43,042 bases of DNA from Clostridiales bacterium (GTDB lineage: Bacteria > Bacillota > Clostridia > Christensenellales > HGM11417): assembly GCA_012519285.1 (NCBI GenBank), contig JAAYQN010000052.1, positions 1 to 43,042 of the forward strand. Reading direction: 5' to 3'. The notes below the pieces were generated by a model. That model saw only the letters and a program-made list of their open reading frames with translations. It was not told the DNA's origin and did no database searches. Shown here piece after piece: positions 31,697-40,374 of the stretch (positions are counted from its first letter, which is position 1; each line of letters starts with the position of its first letter). A program made the translations under genes and the position numbers.

Positions 31697-32727
31697 ACAA
31701 AAAGATAGAGGAGCTCCAGCCCTACCGGCCCCTCGAGGGCGATTTCGAGGTGAGGCTTGACGCCAACGAGTCCTTCATCGGGCTTGATGAGAAAATTGCC
31801 GAAGAGGTCTGCGAGGCGATAAAAAAGATACCTTTCAACAGGTATCCCGACCCCATGGCAAACAGGTGCCGCGAGGCTTTTGCCGCCCTTTACGGCATTG
31901 ATAAGGAATGCCTCACCGCGGGCAACGGCTCAGACGAGCTCATCTCGGTGATAATAAACGGTTTTTTCGAGCGGGGGGACAGGGTGGTCATTACTTCCCC
32001 CGATTTTACGATGTACGGCTTTTACTGCCACATCGCCGAGGCGGAGGCGGAGGTCTATCAAAAGAGGCTGCTTGAGGTCTCGGTTGACGAGATAATAGAG
32101 CGGGCGAGGGAAAAAGATGCCAAAGGCGTCATCCTCTCTAACCCCTGCAACCCCACCTCAAAGGGGCTTTGCAGGCAGGACATCTTAAGGCTTGCCGAGA
32201 GCCTGTCAGACAAGCTGATAGTTATCGACGAGGCCTATATGGAGTTTTGGGATGAAAGCATAATAAAGCATGTCGCAGATTTTGACAACGTCATACTGCT
32301 CAAGACCTGCTCAAAGGCGTTCGGGCTCGCGGCGATCAGGCTGGGCTTTGCGGTGGCAAACAGGAGGCTGTCGAGGGCAATCGCCGCCACAAAGTCGCCA
32401 TACAACGTAAACACTATGACCAACGTCGCGGGCTCCATAGTGCTGTCCCACGCCGATTACCTCAAAGACTGCATAAGGCAGATAAGGGAGCAAAGGGATA
32501 AGCTGTACTGTATGTTAAAGGAAGTCGAAAAGGAGAGAGGCGGAATAAAGGTTTATTCAAGCTGCGCCAACTTCGTGCTGGTAGAGTGCCCCGACGCAAG
32601 TGGTGTTTACGGGAAGCTGCTCCAAAGAGGCATCGCCGTAAGGCAGCTTGGGGGGTACCTTCGCGTGACCGCGGGCAGCGACGGAGAGCTTGCCAGATTC
32701 ATTTCCGCGTTTAAGGAGGCGCTATGA
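31684..32727 (+). CDS. hisC: Histidinol-phosphate aminotransferase
   Basis: A PLP enzyme converting imidazole-acetol phosphate to histidinol phosphate. At 347 residues it is normal for the family. LDANESFIG, GNGSDELI, NPCNPTSKG, IDEAYMEFW and the PLP lysine in TCSKAFGLAAIRLG are visible. I place the start at ATG 31684 behind AAAGGGGC; the frame is open further upstream only because it overlaps hisD. It overlaps hisB by 4 bases. Confidence 0.96.
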   Translation: MYRLNKKIEELQPYRPLEGDFEVRLDANESFIGLDEKIAEEVCEAIKKIPFNRYPDPMANRCREAFAALYGIDKECLTAGNGSDELISVIINGFFERGDRVVITSPDFTMYGFYCHIAEAEAEVYQKRLLEVSVDEIIERAREKDAKGVILSNPCNPTSKGLCRQDILRLAESLSDKLIVIDEAYMEFWDESIIKHVADFDNVILLKTCSKAFGLAAIRLGFAVANRRLSRAIAATKSPYNVNTMTNVAGSIVLSHADYLKDCIRQIREQRDKLYCMLKEVEKERGGIKVYSSCANFVLVECPDASGVYGKLLQRGIAVRQLGGYLRVTAGSDGELARFISAFKEAL

Positions 32728-33302
32728 GGAGTGCTGAAATAAAGAGGGCAACTAAGGAGACCGACATATATTTAAAGCTCTGCCTCGACGGGGGCAGGCA
32801 GATAGAGGTGGACACCGGGATTCCCTTTTTTGACCACATGCTCACCTCGCTGGCGACGCATGCGGGCTTCGACATCGAACTCAAGGCAAAGGGCGACCTC
32901 GGGGTGGACTGCCACCACACCGTCGAGGACGTGGGGATAGTTTTGGGCAAGGCGCTTTCCAAGGCGCTTGGCGACAAGAAGGGGATAGCGCGCTTCGGCT
33001 GCTCCTTCATCCCCATGGACGAGGCGCTCAGCTTCTGCGCTCTCGACATATGCTCAAGGCCATACCTCGTGTTTAAGGCAGAGTTCAAAAACCAGTTCAT
33101 AGGCAACTTCGACACCTGCATGGTGGAGGAGTTTTTCCGCGCCTTCGCTGTGTCCGGGGGGATAACGCTGCACATAGAGAACAAATACGGCGCCGACGAC
33201 CACCATAAGGCAGAGTCCATGTTCAAGGCATTGGCATACAGCTTAAGGCAGGCGGTCGCCATAAGGGGGGATGGCGTAATGTCCTCCAAGGGCGCGCTTT
33301 GA
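32724..33302 (+). CDS. hisB: Imidazoleglycerol-phosphate dehydratase
   Basis: A 192-residue monofunctional Mn2+ dehydratase, without the N-terminal phosphatase domain of enterobacterial HisB. The metal-binding histidine clusters are present: DHML, HHTVEDVGI and DDHHKAESMFKALA. hisH normally sits next to hisB in this operon type; here the next gene, 9 bases away, is hisA. Confidence 0.97.
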   Translation: MRSAEIKRATKETDIYLKLCLDGGRQIEVDTGIPFFDHMLTSLATHAGFDIELKAKGDLGVDCHHTVEDVGIVLGKALSKALGDKKGIARFGCSFIPMDEALSFCALDICSRPYLVFKAEFKNQFIGNFDTCMVEEFFRAFAVSGGITLHIENKYGADDHHKAESMFKALAYSLRQAVAIRGDGVMSSKGAL

Positions 33303-33311
33303 GGAAAAAGA

Positions 33312-34031
33312 ATGGTAATCCTTCCGGCGATCGATTTATATGACGGAAATTGCGTAAGACTATACCGGGGAGACTACTCCACGAGCAGCAAGGTGGCTGA
33401 CGACGCCTTAAAGGCCGCCCTTTCCTTTAAGGAGAGCGGAGCAAAGTGGCTGCACCTTGTAGACCTCAACGGCGCCAAGGGAGAGGCGGGGGTAAACGCG
33501 GGGATAATCGAGAACCTGATAACCGCCAGCGGCCTTTCCGTCGAAATCGGCGGCGGCATAAGGGATTTTGAGGCGGCGAAAAGGTACATCGGCATGGGAG
33601 CGAAGAGGATAATCCTCGGATCCGCCGCGGTGAAAGACCCCGCCCTCGTCGAAAGGTGCGTTGCCGAGCTTTCCCCCGAGGCGGTGGCGGTGGGCATAGA
33701 CGCGAGGGAGGGCTACGTAAGCACCGACGGTTGGCGAAAGGGCAGCGGCGTATACTTTCTCGAGCTCGCCGAGGCAATGGAAAAGCTGGGCGCAAAATAC
33801 ATCATCTTCACCGACATCTCGAGAGACGGCACGCTCGCAGGCCCCAACCTCGATATGCTCAGGCAGTTGTCTCAAAGCGTCAAGTGCCATATCATAGCCA
33901 GCGGCGGTATCAGGGATTTGGGCGACATCCTGGCGCTAAAAGAGCTTGGCTTCTATGGGGCAATCTGTGGCAAATCCATCTACAGCGGAACGCTAAACTT
34001 AAGGGAAGCCATACAAGCGGCTTTAAGGTAA
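33312..34031 (+). CDS. hisA: ProFAR isomerase (phosphoribosylformimino-AICAR-phosphate isomerase)
   Basis: A 239-residue TIM barrel. The catalytic Asp in LPAIDLYDGNCVRL, the phosphate loops VEIGGGIRD and ASGGIRDLGDI, and FTDISRDGTLAGPN with the second catalytic Asp are all visible. GAGG lies 8 bases before the ATG. It is followed 6 bases later by hisF. Confidence 0.97.
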   Translation: MVILPAIDLYDGNCVRLYRGDYSTSSKVADDALKAALSFKESGAKWLHLVDLNGAKGEAGVNAGIIENLITASGLSVEIGGGIRDFEAAKRYIGMGAKRIILGSAAVKDPALVERCVAELSPEAVAVGIDAREGYVSTDGWRKGSGVYFLELAEAMEKLGAKYIIFTDISRDGTLAGPNLDMLRQLSQSVKCHIIASGGIRDLGDILALKELGFYGAICGKSIYSGTLNLREAIQAALR

Positions 34032-34037
34032 CCATAG

Positions 34038-34811
34038 ATGAAGACAAAGAGAATCATCCCCTGCCTCGACGTCAAGGGCGGCAGGGTGGTCAAGGGAGTA
34101 AAATTCGTAGACATCAGGGACGCGGGCGACCCCGTCCTTTGCGCCGCCGAATATCAGAGGCAGGGCGCCGACGAACTCGCCATGCTGGACATTTCGGCCA
34201 CGGTAGAGGGTAGAAAGACCATGGCAGCCGCCGCAGAGGCGGTGGCAAAGAGCATAAGCATTCCGCTCATTGTGGGCGGAGGCATCTCCACCTGCCAGGA
34301 TATCGAGAGGATTTTAGGCTGCGGCGCGAGCAAGGTCTCCATAGGCTCCGCCGTTGTAACGGAACCAAAGCTCATCAGTGAGGCGGCAAAAAGGTTCGGC
34401 AGCTTTCGCATAGTCGCCGCGGTGGACGTAAAGAAGGGCAAAGATGGAAAGTACACCATAATAATCCACGGCGGCAGGAAGGACACCGGCATTGACGCCC
34501 TCGAGTGGATAAAGCAGGCGGAAGGGGAAGGCGCCGGCGAGGTGCTCCTGACTTCAATGGACGCCGACGGAACAAAGGAAGGCTACGACCTCGAGATAAC
34601 GGGGAAGGCCGCCGGCAGCGTGAGCATCCCCGTAATCGCATCCGGCGGCTGCGGCAGGCTGGAGCACTTTTACGAGGTTTTCGCTCATACTGAGGCCGAT
34701 GCCGCGCTCGCCGCGTCGCTCTTTCACTTCGGCGAGCTTACAGTGGGACAGGTCAAGGATTATCTGAGAGAAAAGGGAATCCCCGTATATGGACATAGAG
34801 AAGCTCTTTGA
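34038..34811 (+). CDS. hisF: Imidazole glycerol phosphate synthase cyclase subunit
   Basis: A 257-residue TIM barrel that closes the imidazole ring with ammonia supplied by the glutaminase HisH. The catalytic Asp residues are in [16 protein letters not shown] and [15 protein letters not shown], and VGGGIST and ASGGCG are the phosphate loops. HisF usually shows FGSQ where this protein has FGSF. The partner hisH is absent from the operon. It overlaps hisI by 23 bases. Confidence 0.96.
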   Translation: MKTKRIIPCLDVKGGRVVKGVKFVDIRDAGDPVLCAAEYQRQGADELAMLDISATVEGRKTMAAAAEAVAKSISIPLIVGGGISTCQDIERILGCGASKVSIGSAVVTEPKLISEAAKRFGSFRIVAAVDVKKGKDGKYTIIIHGGRKDTGIDALEWIKQAEGEGAGEVLLTSMDADGTKEGYDLEITGKAAGSVSIPVIASGGCGRLEHFYEVFAHTEADAALAASLFHFGELTVGQVKDYLREKGIPVYGHREAL

Positions 34812-35166
34812 AAAATCGCCGCTGGTTCCGGCGATAATACAGGAGGCGGACACCGGCGAGATTCTCATGCTCGCCTACATGAATGAGGAGAGCCTCAAAA
34901 AAACCCTCGAGAGCGGGTACACGTGGTTTTTCTCCCGCAGCAGGGGCCGCCTGTGGCAAAAGGGCGAAACGAGCGGCAACGTCCAGAAAGTGGTCAGCAT
35001 CCACGCCGACTGCGACTGCGATGCCCTTCTCGTAAAAGTGAGGCAGGCGGGGGCAGCATGCCACACCGGCAGCCGCACTTGCTTTTTCAACGAAGTGAAG
35101 TGTGAAAAGCAGCCTGCCCGCGGGCTCTCGGCAAAAAAGGGCATTTTGAAAAAATCCGAGGAGTAA
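34789..35166 (+). CDS. hisI: Phosphoribosyl-AMP cyclohydrolase
   Basis: A 125-residue zinc hydrolase opening the adenine ring of [39 protein letters not shown], the metal-binding DCDCDALL and [11 protein letters not shown] are intact. It is separate from hisE here, although the two genes are only 3 bases apart; in many bacteria they are fused. Confidence 0.97.
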   Translation: MDIEKLFEKSPLVPAIIQEADTGEILMLAYMNEESLKKTLESGYTWFFSRSRGRLWQKGETSGNVQKVVSIHADCDCDALLVKVRQAGAACHTGSRTCFFNEVKCEKQPARGLSAKKGILKKSEE

Positions 35167-35169
35167 GCG

Positions 35170-35493
35170 ATGGAAGCGCTTAAGAAGCTTTACCAGACCA
35201 TTTTCGAAAGGAAGGACAGCGGCGACCAGAGCTCGTACACCCGCTACCTCTTCGAGAAGGGGCTGGACAAGATACTCAAAAAGTGCGGCGAGGAGTGCGC
35301 CGAGATGATAATAGCCGCAAAGAACGGCGATGAGGGCGAGCTCGTCTTCGAGAGCTGCGACCTTATTTACCACATGCTGGTGCTGCTTTGCCATCAGGGC
35401 ATAGACGTCAGCCGGATAGAGGAGGAGCTTGAGAGGAGGAGCCTGAAAAAAGGCAACCTCAAGCAGCCAAAGAGCGTGGACAAGGACAGCTGA
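35170..35493 (+). CDS. hisE: Phosphoribosyl-ATP pyrophosphatase
   Basis: A 107-residue all-alpha MazG-fold pyrophosphohydrolase for the second step of the pathway. The conserved helix motif KKCGEECAEMIIAAKNGD and the ESCDLIYHMLVLL helix are clear. GAGGAG precedes the ATG. It is the last his gene; no terminator separates it from galE 51 bases on. Confidence 0.95.
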   Translation: MEALKKLYQTIFERKDSGDQSSYTRYLFEKGLDKILKKCGEECAEMIIAAKNGDEGELVFESCDLIYHMLVLLCHQGIDVSRIEEELERRSLKKGNLKQPKSVDKDS

Positions 35494-35544
35494 AAAAACC
35501 CAACGGAAACCAGATACATTTTGATTTATTTAAGGAGGTAACCG

Positions 35545-36558
35545 ATGTCAATACTTGTTACCGGCGGAGCGGGATATATAGGCAGCCATGCCGTGGTCGA
35601 GCTGCTCAATGAGGGCTACGATGTGGTGGTCGTGGACAACCTTTGCAACAGCAAGGAAGAGGCCTTAAGGCGCGTGGAGAAAATCACAGGCAAAAAAGCT
35701 AAATTCTATAAATACGACCTGTGCGATATTGAGCAGATCAGGGACGTATTCAAAAAGGAGAAGATCGAGTGCGTCATGCACTTTGCCGGCCTAAAAGCTG
35801 TGGGCGAATCGGTGACAATTCCGCTCAGATACTACCAGAACAACATCATCGGCACGCTGAATTTGCTCGAGGTAATGAAGGAGCGCGGCGTAAAGAACTT
35901 TATCTTCAGCTCGTCTGCCACGGTGTACGGCGTGCCCAAGAGCGTCCCCATAAAGGAGGACTTTCCGCTGGATGCCACCAACCCCTACGGCAGGACCAAG
36001 CTCTTCATCGAGTATATCTTAAAGGATCTTTACATGAGCGACAAGGAGTTCAACATTATACTGCTGCGGTACTTCAATCCCATAGGCGCGCACGAGAGCG
36101 GCCTCATCGGCGAGGACCCCAACGGCATTCCCAACAACCTTATGCCCTACATCACTCAGGTCGCCATCGGCAAGCTCAGGAAACTGCGCATTTTCGGCAA
36201 CGACTACGACACGCCCGACGGCACTGGGGTAAGGGACTACATCCACGTGGTGGACCTCGTCAGGGGCCACGTCGCAGCGCTGAAGAAGATCGGGCAAAAG
36301 CCCGGCCTCAAGGCGTACAACCTCGGCACGGGCAAAGGTTACAGCGTATTGGAAGTTGTAAAGGCCTTTTCTAAGGTCAACGACATAGACATCCCCTATG
36401 AATTTGTGGAGCGCAGACCCGGCGACGTAGCGATCAACTACGCCGACCCCTCGCTCGCCAAAGAGGAGCTTGGCTGGGAGGCAAAATACGGTATAGAGGA
36501 GATGTGCCGCGATTCATGGAGATGGCAAAGGCAAAATCCTAATGGATACGGGGATTAA
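35545..36558 (+). CDS. galE: UDP-glucose 4-epimerase
   Basis: A 337-residue extended SDR interconverting UDP-glucose and UDP-galactose. TGGAGYIGSH binds NAD, FSSSATVYG carries the catalytic Ser/Thr, and YGRTK the Tyr and Lys. IPYEFVERRPGDVA is typical of the C-terminal domain. A very strong ribosome binding site (AAGGAGGT) lies 6-7 bases before the ATG. It may be transcribed from the his promoter because I see neither a terminator nor a good promoter in the 51 bases between. Confidence 0.96.
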   Translation: MSILVTGGAGYIGSHAVVELLNEGYDVVVVDNLCNSKEEALRRVEKITGKKAKFYKYDLCDIEQIRDVFKKEKIECVMHFAGLKAVGESVTIPLRYYQNNIIGTLNLLEVMKERGVKNFIFSSSATVYGVPKSVPIKEDFPLDATNPYGRTKLFIEYILKDLYMSDKEFNIILLRYFNPIGAHESGLIGEDPNGIPNNLMPYITQVAIGKLRKLRIFGNDYDTPDGTGVRDYIHVVDLVRGHVAALKKIGQKPGLKAYNLGTGKGYSVLEVVKAFSKVNDIDIPYEFVERRPGDVAINYADPSLAKEELGWEAKYGIEEMCRDSWRWQRQNPNGYGD

Positions 36559-36563
36559 AATAT

Positions 36564-37562
36564 ATGAATACGGAAATACTCAATCCTTCCAAAGAAACTT
36601 ATGAAAAGTGCGCCCTCGTGATAAAAGAGGGCGGGCTGGTCGCCTTCCCCACCGAGACGGTGTACGGGTTAGGCGCGAACGCTTTAAACGGCGCGGCGGT
36701 TAAGAAGATATACGAGGCAAAGGGACGGCCGCAGGACAATCCCATAATAGTTCACGTAGCGGAGAGGGGAGAAATATCCGATTACGCCGAGATTTCGCAG
36801 ATTGCCAAAAAGCTCATGGAAGCCTTTATGCCGGGGCCGATTACCCTCGTGCTCAAGCGCTCCGGCAGAATCTGCCCCGAGGTGAGCTACGGACTGGACA
36901 CCGTGGGGATAAGGATTCCCTTAAACCCCATCGCGAGGGACTTTATCAAGGAGTGCAGGCTGCCCATAGCGGCGCCTTCCGCAAACTCCTCCACTCGGCC
37001 AAGCCCCACGGAAGCTGCGCACGTGCTCGAGGATTTGGGCGGGAAAATTCCCTACATCATCGACGGGGGAAGGTGCCAGATCGGCATAGAGTCCACCGTC
37101 GTCGACGCAACGGGAAACACTCCCGTCATATTGCGCCTCGGCAAGATAACGCCCGGCATGATAAGGTCGGTTTGCGGCGACGTACGAATATCTTTTGAGC
37201 AGCCCGACAAGCCCGCTTCCCCCGGCACCAAGTACATCCATTACACTCCCGCTTGCGAATGCGCGCTTATAGACAGCCACGAACCAAAGTTCATCGAGCA
37301 GGTGGTGAGGGCAGAGGTGGAAAAGGGCAGAAAGGTGAGCCTGCTGTGCTTTTCCCAGTTCGAGATGGAGGGCGCCTCGGTTTATCTTCTCGGAAATGAC
37401 AACTTCGAGGCGGCAAGCAACCTGTTTTACCTGCTGCGACTCGCCGAGAAAAATTCCGACATTATCTTCATTGAGGCAGCGATGGGAAGAGGGGAGTTTG
37501 CCGACTCGCTGCTCAACAGGATGATTAAATCCGCGGGTGGCAACGTCATAACCGAGCCTTAA
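36564..37562 (+). CDS. L-threonylcarbamoyladenylate synthase (Sua5)
   Basis: Makes threonylcarbamoyl-AMP, the precursor for t6A37 in tRNAs. At 332 residues it is the long Sua5 form: a YrdC domain (FPTETVYGLGANAL, KGRPQDNPIIVHV, PSANSSTRPSPT, ESTVVDAT) followed by the SPGTKYIHYTPA linker and the Sua5 C-terminal domain. It starts 5 bases after galE. The order sua5-ywlE-rpiB-upp is shared with Bacillus and many Clostridia. The downstream t6A dehydratase TcdA is encoded at 16755. Confidence 0.95.
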   Translation: MNTEILNPSKETYEKCALVIKEGGLVAFPTETVYGLGANALNGAAVKKIYEAKGRPQDNPIIVHVAERGEISDYAEISQIAKKLMEAFMPGPITLVLKRSGRICPEVSYGLDTVGIRIPLNPIARDFIKECRLPIAAPSANSSTRPSPTEAAHVLEDLGGKIPYIIDGGRCQIGIESTVVDATGNTPVILRLGKITPGMIRSVCGDVRISFEQPDKPASPGTKYIHYTPACECALIDSHEPKFIEQVVRAEVEKGRKVSLLCFSQFEMEGASVYLLGNDNFEAASNLFYLLRLAEKNSDIIFIEAAMGRGEFADSLLNRMIKSAGGNVITEP

Positions 37563-37575
37563 AGGAGGTAGCGGT

Positions 37576-38004
37576 TTGAAAAAGATTCTGTTCGTCTGCA
37601 CGGGCAACACCTGCAGGTCGCCCATGGCGGAGAGCATCCTCACCCACCTTTTAAAGCAGAGGGGCATAGAGGGAATCGAGGTCTCTTCGTGCGGGCTCGC
37701 CGCCGCGGAGGGCATGCCCATGAGCGAAAACGCCAGAAAGGCGCTCGAGGCGCTGGGAATAACGCCCAAGGAGCACAGGACTCGACAGTTCGACAGAAAA
37801 TTTGTGGATGAGTATAACCTCATCCTCACGATGACGGGCGCCCAGAAGAGGTTTATCGGCGACCACAAGAACGTGATGTCCATCTCCGAGCTCACGTCCA
37901 TAGGGGACATAAGCGACCCGTTCGACCTGGACCTTGAGGAATACAAAAAGACGGCCCAGGCGCTCCTGAAAGCCTGCCAGATTATTCTTGACACCATAAC
38001 TTGA
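37576..38004 (+). CDS. ywlE: Low-molecular-weight protein phosphatase, probable protein-arginine phosphatase (YwlE-like)
   Basis: A 142-residue LMW phosphatase. The P-loop CTGNTCRS is at residues 8-15 and the general-acid Asp lies in ISDPFD. The Thr in the loop (CTGNTCR) is the residue that makes Bacillus YwlE prefer phosphoarginine over phosphotyrosine, so the partner would be an McsB-type arginine kinase, not seen in this window. The start is TTG 37576 with a perfect AAAGGAGG seven bases upstream. Confidence 0.88.
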   Translation: MKKILFVCTGNTCRSPMAESILTHLLKQRGIEGIEVSSCGLAAAEGMPMSENARKALEALGITPKEHRTRQFDRKFVDEYNLILTMTGAQKRFIGDHKNVMSISELTSIGDISDPFDLDLEEYKKTAQALLKACQIILDTIT

Positions 38005-38050
38005 AAATGCCATAATTTAAAAAGGCCTGTCCCCCCGCGCGATAAAGCTT

Positions 38051-38078
38051 TTGCGGAAAAAGCGTTCGAGCATATAAA
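38051..38078 (+). promoter_or_regulatory. Possible promoter of rpiB-upp
   Basis: TTGCGG (38051-38056), 16 bases, TATAAA (38073-38078) lies 29 bases before rpiB. Confidence 0.4.
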
Positions 38079-38107
38079 TAGCAAATTGAGGACGGAAGGA
38101 AAGAGGT

Positions 38108-38545
38108 ATGATTGCGATAGGAAGCGACCATGGCGGCTTCAGCTTAAAGAAGGAGCTGACAGCCTACCTTGAGAAAAAGGGCATAGAGTATAAGGATTTC
38201 GGCACTCACTCCGACGCCTCGTGCGACTACCCCGACGTCGCCATCCCCGTCGCCGAGGCTGTGGCGGCGGGCGAGTACAGGTTCGGGATTTTAATCTGCG
38301 GCACGGGGATAGGCATGTCCATTGCGGCAAACAAGGTAAAGGGCATAAGGGCGGCGCTTTGCCATGACGTGTATTCCGCCAAAATGACCAGGCTTCACAA
38401 CGACGCCAACGTCTTATGCTGCGGCGCGCGCGTCATAGGCCTGGGCCTCTTTCTGGAAATCGTCGAGGCCTTTTTGAGTACGGGCTTTGAAGGTGGAAGG
38501 CACAGCGTAAGGACAGGCAAGATCTCCGCTCGCGAGGCGGAGTAA
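38108..38545 (+). CDS. rpiB: Ribose-5-phosphate isomerase B
   Basis: A 145-residue LacAB/RpiB sugar isomerase linking ribose-5-P and ribulose-5-P. GSDHGGFSLK opens the protein, the catalytic Cys lies in LICGTGIGMSIAANK, and LHNDANVLCCGARVIG follows. GGAAGGAAAGAGG precedes the ATG. It works in the same pathway as tkt at 6808. Confidence 0.96.
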   Translation: MIAIGSDHGGFSLKKELTAYLEKKGIEYKDFGTHSDASCDYPDVAIPVAEAVAAGEYRFGILICGTGIGMSIAANKVKGIRAALCHDVYSAKMTRLHNDANVLCCGARVIGLGLFLEIVEAFLSTGFEGGRHSVRTGKISAREAE

Positions 38546-38566
38546 AATTATTTACAGGAGAATTTC

Positions 38567-39196
38567 ATGGGAAGACTTATACTGCTTGACCATCCCCTCG
38601 TGCAGCACAAGATTTCAATGCTGCGCGACAAGGAGACGAGCACCAAGGATTTCCGCGAGCTCGTCGAGGAAGTCTCCATGCTGATGGCGTATGAGGTTAC
38701 GAGGGACCTGCCGCTCAAGGAGATCGAGATTGAGACTCCCATCTGCAAGGCGAGGACCAATGTCATCTCGGGCCGCTCCATAGGCATAATCCCCATACTG
38801 CGCGCCGGCCTCGGCATGGTGAACGGCATACTCAGGCTGGCGCCTAACGCCAAGGTTGGCCACATCGGGCTTTACAGGGACCCCGTGACCATGGACCCGG
38901 TGGAGTACTACTGCAAGCTGCCTTGCGACGCGGAGGAGAGAGACCTCATCGTGGTCGACCCAATGCTCGCCACGGGCGGGAGCGCCTCAATGGCGATCAC
39001 CTTCTTGAAGCAGAGGGGCTGCCAGAGGATAAAGTTCATGTGCCTCGTCGCCGCAAAACAGGGCGTGGAGAAGCTGATGAGCGACCATCCCGACGTGGAC
39101 ATCTTCGCCGCGGCGTATGACCTTGAGCTCAACGACCACTGCTACATAGTGCCTGGCCTCGGCGACGCCGGCGACAGGCTGTTCGGGACAAAGTAA
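38567..39196 (+). CDS. upp: Uracil phosphoribosyltransferase
   Basis: Salvages uracil to UMP with PRPP. At 209 residues it is standard. The N-terminal [24 protein letters not shown] (read in part), [12 protein letters not shown] and the PRPP loop [10 protein letters not shown] are clear. AGGAG precedes the ATG. It is the last gene of the sua5-ywlE-rpiB-upp group, with a terminator at 39229. Confidence 0.98.
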   Translation: MGRLILLDHPLVQHKISMLRDKETSTKDFRELVEEVSMLMAYEVTRDLPLKEIEIETPICKARTNVISGRSIGIIPILRAGLGMVNGILRLAPNAKVGHIGLYRDPVTMDPVEYYCKLPCDAEERDLIVVDPMLATGGSASMAITFLKQRGCQRIKFMCLVAAKQGVEKLMSDHPDVDIFAAAYDLELNDHCYIVPGLGDAGDRLFGTK

Positions 39197-39228
39197 GGGC
39201 AGTTTTCCCATCGTTAGAAAAGGCATGG

Positions 39229-39264
39229 GCGCAAGGGCACGCTTTCCCTTGCGCTTTATTTTTA
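39229..39264 (+). terminator. Terminator after upp
   Basis: A perfect 9-bp stem GCGCAAGGG / CCCTTGCGC with an 8-base loop, followed by TTTATTTTTA. Confidence 0.95.
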
Positions 39265-39274
39265 CCTCTCCCAT

Positions 39275-39303
39275 TTGACAGGAACACATAAATATTGTAA
39301 AAT
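39275..39303 (+). promoter_or_regulatory. Sigma-A promoter of the DNA glycosylase gene, abutting the start codon
   Basis: TTGACA (39275-39280), a 17-base spacer and TAAAAT (39298-39303). The predicted transcription start, 6-8 bases downstream, coincides with the GTG start codon at 39310. Confidence 0.85.
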
Positions 39304-39309
39304 CTGCGT

Positions 39310-39939
39310 GTGAAGCTGCGTGGAAAACTGCTTACAAGGGATTTTTTCTTAAGGGACACCCTAATTGTTGCAAGTGACCTGCTGGGCGTATGCCTCATCG
39401 TGCTGCACGAGCAGGTATTAGCGGGCGATTTTCCCGGCGGCGCGGTGGAGCTTGAAAGGGAGCGGTGCGCGGGCGCGGGCAGGATAGTGGAGTGCGAGGC
39501 GTACCTAGGCTTTTCCGACAAGGCATGCCATTCCTACAAGGCAAACCCCAAGGGCAGGACAAACGTGATGTACGGCCCCGGCGGCCACGCCTACATATAC
39601 ATGATATACGGCTTGTACAATTGCATAAACGCCGTGACCCGCGAGGAAGGCGTGCCCGAGGCGGTGCTGATAAGGGCGCTTGAGCCGTTGTGGGACGAGG
39701 ACAAGAGAAAATATTCCGGCCCCGGCAAGCTTTGCAGGGAAGCGGGGATAACGAGGGCGGATTACGGCTGCGACCTCTGCGCCGAAAAACCCTCGAGGAT
39801 AATTATGGTGAGGCCTGAGAACTTTGTCAGCCCCGAGATAGTCGCCGCAAAGAGGATAGGCATAGATTACAGCGAAGAGGCAAAGGATTTTTTGTACAGG
39901 TTTTACGACAAAAATTCCCCCTCAGTGTCAAAGAGATAA
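39310..39939 (+). CDS. DNA-3-methyladenine glycosylase (MPG/AAG family)
   Basis: Excises alkylated purines such as 3-methyladenine, starting base-excision repair. The family core is visible: LLTRDFFLRDTLIVASDLLG, catalytic Glu in GRIVECEAYLG, RTNVMYGPGGHAYIYMIYG and the SGPGKLCRE loop. The 209 residues include an extra loop of about 15 residues (between LIVLHEQ and GRIVE). The start is GTG 39310; no Shine-Dalgarno is present, no alternative start lies before the conserved region, and the promoter places the 5' end at the GTG, so the mRNA is probably leaderless. Confidence 0.93.
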   Translation: MKLRGKLLTRDFFLRDTLIVASDLLGVCLIVLHEQVLAGDFPGGAVELERERCAGAGRIVECEAYLGFSDKACHSYKANPKGRTNVMYGPGGHAYIYMIYGLYNCINAVTREEGVPEAVLIRALEPLWDEDKRKYSGPGKLCREAGITRADYGCDLCAEKPSRIIMVRPENFVSPEIVAAKRIGIDYSEEAKDFLYRFYDKNSPSVSKR

Positions 39940-39976
39940 AAGCGGCTGCGCCAATGAAAGTTTGCCGGGCTTTTTT
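39938..39976 (+). terminator. Weak terminator after the glycosylase gene
   Basis: AAAGC-GGC ... GCC-GGGCTTT, an imperfect stem with a long loop, ends in T6. The rest of the gap to the tRNAs holds only their promoter. Confidence 0.4.
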
Positions 39977-40099
39977 GTTTGCCTATTGGGTGGCAGAGAT
40001 AAACAGCAGACGAAAAAGCGATATTATATTCAAGGCTTTAAAAATGGCGTAAAGAGAGAAAGGCGCCTAAAGTTTTTACGGCATTGTGCCCTTTAAATA

Positions 40100-40128
40100 T
40101 TGATTTTAACTGAGAATTGGTATATAAT
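40100..40128 (+). promoter_or_regulatory. Sigma-A promoter of the tRNA-Pro/tRNA-Val unit
   Basis: TTGATT (40100-40105), a 17-base spacer and TATAAT (40123-40128), 23 bases before tRNA-Pro. Confidence 0.85.
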
Positions 40129-40151
40129 AATTGAGCGATAAAAATAACCGT

Positions 40152-40227
40152 CGGGGTATAGCGCAGTTGGTAGCGCGCATGGTTCGGGACCATGAGGCCG
40201 CTGGTTCGAGTCCAGTTACTCCGACCA
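40152..40227 (+). tRNA. tRNA-Pro (anticodon CGG)
   Basis: A 76-nt cloverleaf, acceptor CGGGGTA / TACTCCG, discriminator A and encoded CCA. Anticodon stem CATGG/CCATG with loop TTCGGGA gives CGG. Confidence 0.97.
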
Positions 40228-40234
40228 TACTAAT

Positions 40235-40310
40235 GGAGTTATAGCTCAGCCGGGAGAGCGCTTGCTTCACACGCAAGAGGTCATGGGTTCGAGCCCCGTT
40301 GACTCCACCA
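40235..40310 (+). tRNA. tRNA-Val (anticodon CAC)
   Basis: A 76-nt cloverleaf, acceptor GGAGTTA / TGACTCC, discriminator A and encoded CCA. Anticodon stem CTTGC/GCAAG with loop TTCACAC gives CAC. It lies 7 bases after tRNA-Pro, so they form one transcript. Confidence 0.97.
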
Positions 40311-40344
40311 TCCTTGACATTGTATTTGTCTAATAAGAAAACGC

Positions 40345-40374
40345 AAAAAACAGCCCCAAACGAGCTGTTTTTTG
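40345..40374 (+). terminator. Terminator of the tRNA-Pro/tRNA-Val unit
   Basis: The stem AAAAAACAGC / GCTGTTTTTT has a 9-base loop and ends in a T-run. Confidence 0.92.

Noticed and set aside
36921-38084. Minus-strand open frame of 387 codons opposite sua5 and ywlE
   Set aside because: It is the reverse shadow of two well-recognised genes and contains no known motif.
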